IMG/VR virus record: IMGVR_UViG_3300042522_000700
Coordinates: 1-64,000 of that record
Direction: 5' to 3' (one strand)
Length of the DNA stretch: 64,000 bases
Origin: a virus
The notes beneath the pieces were generated by a model. That model saw only the letters and a program-made list of their open reading frames with translations, had not been told where the DNA came from and ran no database searches. Positions 60,009-64,000 of the stretch are shown here, in pieces; positions within the stretch are counted from its first letter, which is position 1; every line of letters starts with the position of its first letter. The position numbers and the translations under genes are program-made.

Positions 60009-60191
60009 TTATTCTTCTGAAGCTTCTTCTGCTTCTTCTGGGGGATTGAGAAGAGCTAAGGTTTCGAGACCACCTTGAAGTTTAAGGCGATACTCTTTTG
60101 CTTTTTCGAGATTTGCTTCAAGATCAATAATCTGCTTTTCGGCAGTAGCAAGTTGCTCTTCAAAGTTCTTTTTGAGTTGTTCAGTGTCCAT
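60009..60191 (-). CDS. Small coiled-coil protein
   Basis: The 60-aa protein MDTEQLKKNFEEQLATAEKQ, IIDLEANLEKAKEYRLKLQG is a continuous heptad helix with an acidic Glu/Ala tail. It probably forms a homo-oligomeric coiled coil. It is known as a short conserved protein in related phages, without function. It forms its own unit with the terminator downstream. Confidence 0.7.
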   Translation of the reverse strand: MDTEQLKKNFEEQLATAEKQIIDLEANLEKAKEYRLKLQGGLETLALLNPPEEAEEASEE

Positions 60192-60230
60192 GTGTTTATA
60201 TAAAATGATGTGACTTTTTTATTTATTTAA

Positions 60231-60848
60231 TTAATTGATATGGATATTTAAAGAAGAATCGCAATAACCGAATATGCCATTAGGAATTAAATTAAATGCT
60301 AGTGAATATCTTGGGGTATTTGATTTATGTAATCCAACTCTATGATTTAAATAACTTGGAAAGAATAAAATATTATTTTTTGCTGGGTAAATACTCCAAG
60401 TGCTACAATTATAATTATTAAAATTTGATGGTTTATTAACCATAAAAGATTGTGGTTTTAAATTATCATCAGAAAATTCTATAGGAGCACAATTTTCGAG
60501 ATCATCAAAATATAATACCCCACTATACAAACAATTTTTGTGATTATGAAAATGAGAAATGGAATTTGATCCTACTTTAGTTATCCAACTAGTTGTTATT
60601 TCAAAAGAAGTTGAATGATAATTTAATATTTCGTTTTTAAAAAAATTAAAAACATTTAAAATATCAGACTTTAATTCTATGTGATCATTTAGAACATTAA
60701 ATTTTTTACTACTATAACAATTTTTACTAGTAACGTGCTCTTCAAATTCTGTAGTTAATTTTAAATTTTCAAATAATGTTTCATAGTTATTTTCCAATTT
60801 AGACTGGAAAACTACAGATGGAAATAGTGGAATAATATTATGCTTCAT
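60231..60848 (-). CDS. 2-oxoglutarate/Fe(II) oxygenase-like protein
   Basis: The 205-aa protein has SISHFHNHKNCLYSGVLYFD (HxH region, iron site), then FFPSYLNHRVGLHKSNTPRY, giving a distal His and an Arg for 2-oxoglutarate. This is the pattern of the cyanophage 2OG-Fe(II) oxygenase group that recognises small substrates or protein side chains. The substrate is unknown. It is driven by a consensus sigma-70 promoter and is divergent from another oxygenase gene. Very AT-rich codon use sets it apart from the neck genes, suggesting transfer. Confidence 0.72.
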   Translation of the reverse strand: MKHNIIPLFPSVVFQSKLENNYETLFENLKLTTEFEEHVTSKNCYSSKKFNVLNDHIELKSDILNVFNFFKNEILNYHSTSFEITTSWITKVGSNSISHFHNHKNCLYSGVLYFDDLENCAPIEFSDDNLKPQSFMVNKPSNFNNYNCSTWSIYPAKNNILFFPSYLNHRVGLHKSNTPRYSLAFNLIPNGIFGYCDSSLNIHIN

Positions 60849-60862
60849 TCAAAATAAAGTAG

Positions 60863-60891
60863 TTGTTCCTGCTTTGATTATATGCTATAAT
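60863..60891 (+). promoter_or_regulatory. Sigma-70 promoter of the plus-strand oxygenase gene
   Basis: TTGTTC (60863-60868), 17 nt, TATAAT (60886-60891), about 25 nt before the ATG at 60916. Confidence 0.5.
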
Positions 60892-60905
60892 TAAATTATT
60901 GTCAA
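60877..60905 (-). promoter_or_regulatory. Consensus sigma-70 promoter of the minus-strand oxygenase gene
   Basis: The minus strand reads TTGACA (60905-60900), 17 nt, TATAAT (60882-60877): both boxes and spacing are the exact consensus. Confidence 0.8.
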
Positions 60906-60915
60906 TAGAAAACAG

Positions 60916-61515
60916 ATGAAAGATAATCTACCACAAATTCCTAGGATTGAAACGTGGTTCCCAAAATGTATCTACATTGTGGATAATGTTTGTGTAAATC
61001 TTTTAGATGATTTAAAAACAAAAATAAAAAATAATGATATTCAAACTAAACGAAGTCAAACTTTAAATGTAGATTCTACTCATTTAGTTAATAATGTATT
61101 ACATAAAACAGAAGTATTTTGTGATTTGAAAAATACTATAGAATATCATGCTAGATTATTTTTAGAATATATGGGATATAATTCCGAATATATTTCAAAA
61201 TGTGTTGTTGTGAATATGTGGTATAACATCAGCAACAAAAATGATTTCCTATTTCCTCATACACATCCAGGATCAATATTGGCTGGAGCATATTATGTTG
61301 AATCTGTTGAAGAAAATAATATTATATTTTACGATGATATGACATCATCATATGAGCCACCAACTACCATAACAAACCTTTCAATGACCACATGTAACTA
61401 TCCTTGTATTCCTGGTAGATTAATGTTGTTTAGAAGTAACCTACTTCACGGAACACCAAAACAAATTAATGATGGACAAAAAATAGTTATATCCTTCAAT
61501 ATTAATAAACTTTAA
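60916..61515 (+). CDS. 2-oxoglutarate/Fe(II) oxygenase-like protein, plus strand
   Basis: The 199-aa protein has FPHTHPGSILAGAYYVES (iron ligands H and H/D region), NIIFYDD, and PGRLMLFRSNLLHGTPKQIN (distal His), followed by KIVISFNIN. It is the third such oxygenase in the window and differs strongly from the other two. The only gene on the plus strand in this region, it is divergent from one oxygenase and convergent to the MAHFAKLD gene (stops overlap by 4 nt). Substrate unknown. Confidence 0.72.
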   Translation: MKDNLPQIPRIETWFPKCIYIVDNVCVNLLDDLKTKIKNNDIQTKRSQTLNVDSTHLVNNVLHKTEVFCDLKNTIEYHARLFLEYMGYNSEYISKCVVVNMWYNISNKNDFLFPHTHPGSILAGAYYVESVEENNIIFYDDMTSSYEPPTTITNLSMTTCNYPCIPGRLMLFRSNLLHGTPKQINDGQKIVISFNINKL

Positions 61516-61952
61516 TTATTTTGAATTAAATCTTCTGGATTTGGTTTATTTTCTTCAATGGTTTTTATTTCTTCCATAATCATCTGCTCAAACTTATCTT
61601 CAATCCATGATTGAGTTTCTTCTGACCAAATATATGGAGTTTCTCCTTCTGGTTTTGGAATGGGTGGTTCCCATCTTGCCAAGTCCTTATTAAGAACCCA
61701 TGATGGAAATGGTTTTTCCTGAATAAAAATATCTAATTCTGGATTGTAATAATCACCAATGCCAGCATAATTTCCACGAAAATTTCCATTATATGATGTT
61801 TGCTTCCAATTTGAATATCCGTGAATATTTGCCAAATATTGAATACCAACATGCTCGGATTCAATTCCATTCTCATCCAATAAATTTTCGTTATCTACAA
61901 CAGAGATATGAATAACTTTATTATTAGAATCTAATTTAGCGAAGTGTGCCAT
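61512..61952 (-). CDS. MAHFAKLD-family protein, long form
   Basis: The 146-aa protein begins MAHFAKLDSNNKVIHISVVD and contains NWKQTSYNGNFRGNYAGIGD, as in the 84-aa protein at 7440. It then adds FIQEKPFPSWVLNKDLARWE and PYIWSEETQSWIED, a Trp/Pro-rich module common in cyanophage tail genes. It follows the glycine-rich adhesin on the same strand and has its own exact late promoter, so a virion role is likely. Confidence 0.8.
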   Translation of the reverse strand: MAHFAKLDSNNKVIHISVVDNENLLDENGIESEHVGIQYLANIHGYSNWKQTSYNGNFRGNYAGIGDYYNPELDIFIQEKPFPSWVLNKDLARWEPPIPKPEGETPYIWSEETQSWIEDKFEQMIMEEIKTIEENKPNPEDLIQNN

Positions 61953-61964
61953 AATTTTTTATTT

Positions 61965-63062
61965 TTATTTATAGAGATATCTGATCACAACAATACCTGA
62001 ACCGCCTTCACCACCTTTGTTGTTGGCATTGTAGTGAGATCCGCCACCACCGCCGCCGCCAGTATTAGCGCCGCCATTGCCACCAGGAGTTTGCGCCCAT
62101 GTGTTGATACCACCACCGCCTCCTGGAGATCCAGGATTTAATCCATCACCTCCTACAGTAAAACCAACGGCTCCTCCGCCGCCACCACCGTTACCGCCAC
62201 TACCGCCATTGTATGCGGAATAAGCAGCGCCTCCGCCGCCTCCTCCCCAGTAAAGACTGGTTCCTAAAATATCACATTCTTTTCCTATTCCTCCATTTGG
62301 TGGATATGTTGAATCATATCCTTTACCGCCAGCTCCGCCGCCACCACCGGAATAATATTGTCCTCCACCTTGACCACCATTGTATCCCTGTCCAACAGTT
62401 CCTGCTCCACCTTGTCTAGTACCTCCATCGCTATACCCAGAAGCACCACCACCAGATCCACCAGCACTACCAGCAGCACCTGGAGAATATTGAAAATAAG
62501 AACTTCCTCCAGCTCCACCACCAATAGCAGTAAGACCAAAAACTGAAGAATTTGTTCCATTAGTTGCTGGTACTGTAAATTGATGTCCTCCTGGTTGAGG
62601 ACCAACACCATCAGTTCTAATTCCTCCACTACCAGCAGGGGCACCATATCCGCCTCGTCCAACAACGACAGGATATGTTCCAGCAGTACCAGCGACACGA
62701 CCAAATAATACACCACCGCCACCGCCACCGCCACCCATATCCATTCCACCGCCCCCACCACCAGCAACAATCAAATACTCAAAGATACCAATACCCGAAG
62801 TTACACTGAATGTAAATGATCCAACTGTTTTGAAACTGTGTATTTTATAATTTCCATAATATGAAATCTCTCCTCCAGTAGCAGTGAAAGCGGTACTTCC
62901 AGAAACTTCCCATATGGTTCCATTCCACTTTTCAAAATTGGATATTGTTGTATTAAAAATAATTGAATTTACTTCTGGAGAAACTGGTCTAGTTCCAGTA
63001 GTTACGGTTGGTAGTATTAGTCCTTCCGAGAGAACCAGTTTTCCTACATTTAATTTAGACAT
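61965..63062 (-). CDS. Glycine-rich tail adhesin with fibre-type N-terminus
   Basis: The 365-aa protein has an N-terminal module (MSKLNVGKLVLSEGLILPTV, FEKWNGTIWEVSGST) typical of cyanophage fibre proteins. A strand YKIHSFKTVGSFTFSV follows, then about 270 residues of GGGGGG runs with short loops, ending GIVVIRYLYK. It is likely the receptor-binding part of a tail fibre. It shares its glycine domain with the proteins at 6511 and 63098. Confidence 0.78.
   Translation of the reverse strand: MSKLNVGKLVLSEGLILPTVTTGTRPVSPEVNSIIFNTTISNFEKWNGTIWEVSGSTAFTATGGEISYYGNYKIHSFKTVGSFTFSVTSGIGIFEYLIVAGGGGGGMDMGGGGGGGGVLFGRVAGTAGTYPVVVGRGGYGAPAGSGGIRTDGVGPQPGGHQFTVPATNGTNSSVFGLTAIGGGAGGSSYFQYSPGAAGSAGGSGGGASGYSDGGTRQGGAGTVGQGYNGGQGGGQYYSGGGGGAGGKGYDSTYPPNGGIGKECDILGTSLYWGGGGGGAAYSAYNGGSGGNGGGGGGAVGFTVGGDGLNPGSPGGGGGINTWAQTPGGNGGANTGGGGGGGSHYNANNKGGEGGSGIVVIRYLYK
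61966..61973 (-). promoter_or_regulatory. Late promoter of the MAHFAKLD gene
   Basis: The minus strand reads TATAAATA exactly, overlapping the last codons of the adhesin gene, 14 nt before the ATG at 61952. Confidence 0.65.
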
Positions 63063-63097
63063 AGTAATAATTTTTTGAGAAGATATTTTTTAATTAT

Positions 63098-64000
63098 TTA
63101 AGCTAGATAACGAACTACAACGATACCAGAACCACCAGAACCGCCTGGACCTTGGTGGGCGCCACCACCACCACCGCTACCAGTATTAGCTCCTCCTGCT
63201 CCGCCTCCAGAAGCTGGAGATGCTCCGCCGTTTCCTCCAACGTTTAATCCTCCAGTGCCGCCAGCAGCGGCGCCACCGCCGCCACCATCCCATCTACCGC
63301 CACCGCCACCACCACCTAATCCACCTCGACCAGCGCCAGCACCAGTATAAGCACCGCCACCACCGCCACCAGCCCAATAAAGATTAGTTCCAGTAATTCC
63401 TAGGAAAGTTCCTGGACCACCTATTCCTGGTCTTAAACCATTAAATTTATTTACTTGACCATTACCACCAGAACCACCGCCCCCACCAGCATAATAATTA
63501 CTATCTACCCACGAACCAAACCCGCCACCAGTACCTTGCCCAAATAATCCTCTTCCTGGAGGTCTTCCTCCGCCATAATCTGGTCTAAAACTACGATACG
63601 CAGCACTTCCTCCTCCACCAGACCCTCCATTTTGTGCTTGTGGTCCAGCAATTCCTGGCCATTCTCCTGGATCATAATAATGTCCACTACTTCCACCACC
63701 ACCACCATAAGCAATTAATGAACCAAAAACGGTATTTCCACCCTGTCCACCAGCTCTAGGGGAACTGCCGTAATCAGGATAACCAGGACCACCACCACCA
63801 ATAGTCACTCCATAAGTTCCTGCCGTTATTGGATATGCTGGATTGTAAATTAAACCACCAGCACCACCTCCGCCTCCCATGTCGGACCCACCGCCTGCTC
63901 CACCAGCAACCATCAAAATTTCTATAGTTGCTCCGGCACTTGCTGAAGAAACTGTAAAAGTTCCGTCGCCAGTAAACGTGTGTATTCTAAACACTCCACT
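63098..64000 (-). CDS. Glycine-rich tail adhesin (5' end outside window)
   Basis: The frame is open to the right edge. Visible residues begin SGVFRIHTFTGDGTFTV, then IEILMVAGGAGGGSDMGGG, many glycine-run repeats and a final GIVVVRYLA. A GTG at 63994 is in frame, but the reading frame continues past the edge and the fibre N-terminal module is missing. The real start therefore probably lies outside. It is a tandem relative of the adhesin 35 nt downstream. Confidence 0.78.
   Translation of the reverse strand, partial: SGVFRIHTFTGDGTFTVSSASAGATIEILMVAGGAGGGSDMGGGGGAGGLIYNPAYPITAGTYGVTIGGGGPGYPDYGSSPRAGGQGGNTVFGSLIAYGGGGGSSGHYYDPGEWPGIAGPQAQNGGSGGGGSAAYRSFRPDYGGGRPPGRGLFGQGTGGGFGSWVDSNYYAGGGGGSGGNGQVNKFNGLRPGIGGPGTFLGITGTNLYWAGGGGGGAYTGAGAGRGGLGGGGGGGRWDGGGGGAAAGGTGGLNVGGNGGASPASGGGAGGANTGSGGGGGAHQGPGGSGGSGIVVVRYLA

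Noticed and set aside
62285-62770. Val/Leu/Glu-rich frame inside the glycine-rich adhesin
   Set aside because: It is a +1 shadow of GGT/GGA glycine codons and shows no independent start signal.

Overview
This window is about 64 kb of a T4-like cyanomyovirus, most probably infecting marine Synechococcus or Prochlorococcus. It holds T4-type replication genes (gp43, gp44, gp45, gp62, gp41, gp61, UvsX, UvsY, UvsW, gp46, gp47, RegA, gp55) and T4-type head, neck and tail genes (gp13-gp23, gp67). These are mixed with cyanophage auxiliary metabolic genes: psbA, two high-light-inducible proteins, a plant-type ferredoxin, talC, gnd, mazG, hsp20, nrdAB and a cobS/MoxR-like ATPase. Almost all genes lie on the minus strand and overlap by ATGA or TAATG junctions.

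Layout. 1-2.6 kb (minus): gnd (partial), talC, a membrane peptide, psbA. 2.7-9.0 kb (plus): tail-fibre island with a long beta-repeat fibre, a glycine-rich adhesin, a small MAHFAKLD protein, a 2OG-Fe(II) oxygenase and a sulfotransferase-like protein. 9.0-13.3 kb (minus): Hli/ferredoxin cluster, SLH porin-like protein, tRNAs Gly, Pro, Val and Arg among small genes, and an RlpA-like protein. 13.5-15.5 kb: small plus-strand pair, two-frame endolysin, nuclease. 15.5-24.1 kb: nrdB, nrdA, primase, virion-associated genes, tRNA-Ser. 24.2-34.6 kb: MazG and the replisome. 34.6-38 kb: MoxR ATPase and VWA/metallopeptidase partner. 38-44.1 kb: gp46, gp47, late sigma gp55, UvsW, UvsY. 44.1-60 kb: capsid, portal, tail, terminase and neck. 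60-64 kb: second tail-fibre island repeating the adhesin, MAHFAKLD and oxygenase combination.

The most notable signal is in the endolysin. The reading frame of a C39-like peptidase ends immediately after a perfect A AAA AAG heptamer. The -1 frame then encodes a complete GH24 lysozyme that has no usable start codon of its own. A 10-bp stem-loop starts 4 nt downstream. This fits programmed -1 frameshifting producing a peptidase-muramidase fusion, although a one-base homopolymer error would look the same. A second gene, at about 22.86 kb, ends on the same heptamer with a hairpin behind it and an open -1 frame.

Regulation can be partly read. T4-type late promoters (TATAAATA and close variants) lie before psbA, gp23, gp22, gp20, gp18, gp13 and others. 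Consensus sigma-70 promoters precede gp55, an hli gene, rlpA, the VWA gene, the tRNA cluster and an oxygenase gene. Several promoters sit inside intrinsic terminators: the -35 box fills the hairpin loop, or the late start point falls inside the hairpin so that late transcripts would lack its 5' arm.

No stretch longer than about 300 bases lacks a gene. The longest intergenic pieces (about 150-215 nt, at 2508-2722, 11005-11155 and 13324-13530) hold promoters and strong RNA hairpins. All functional names rest on recognising sequence motifs by eye. No database search was run.
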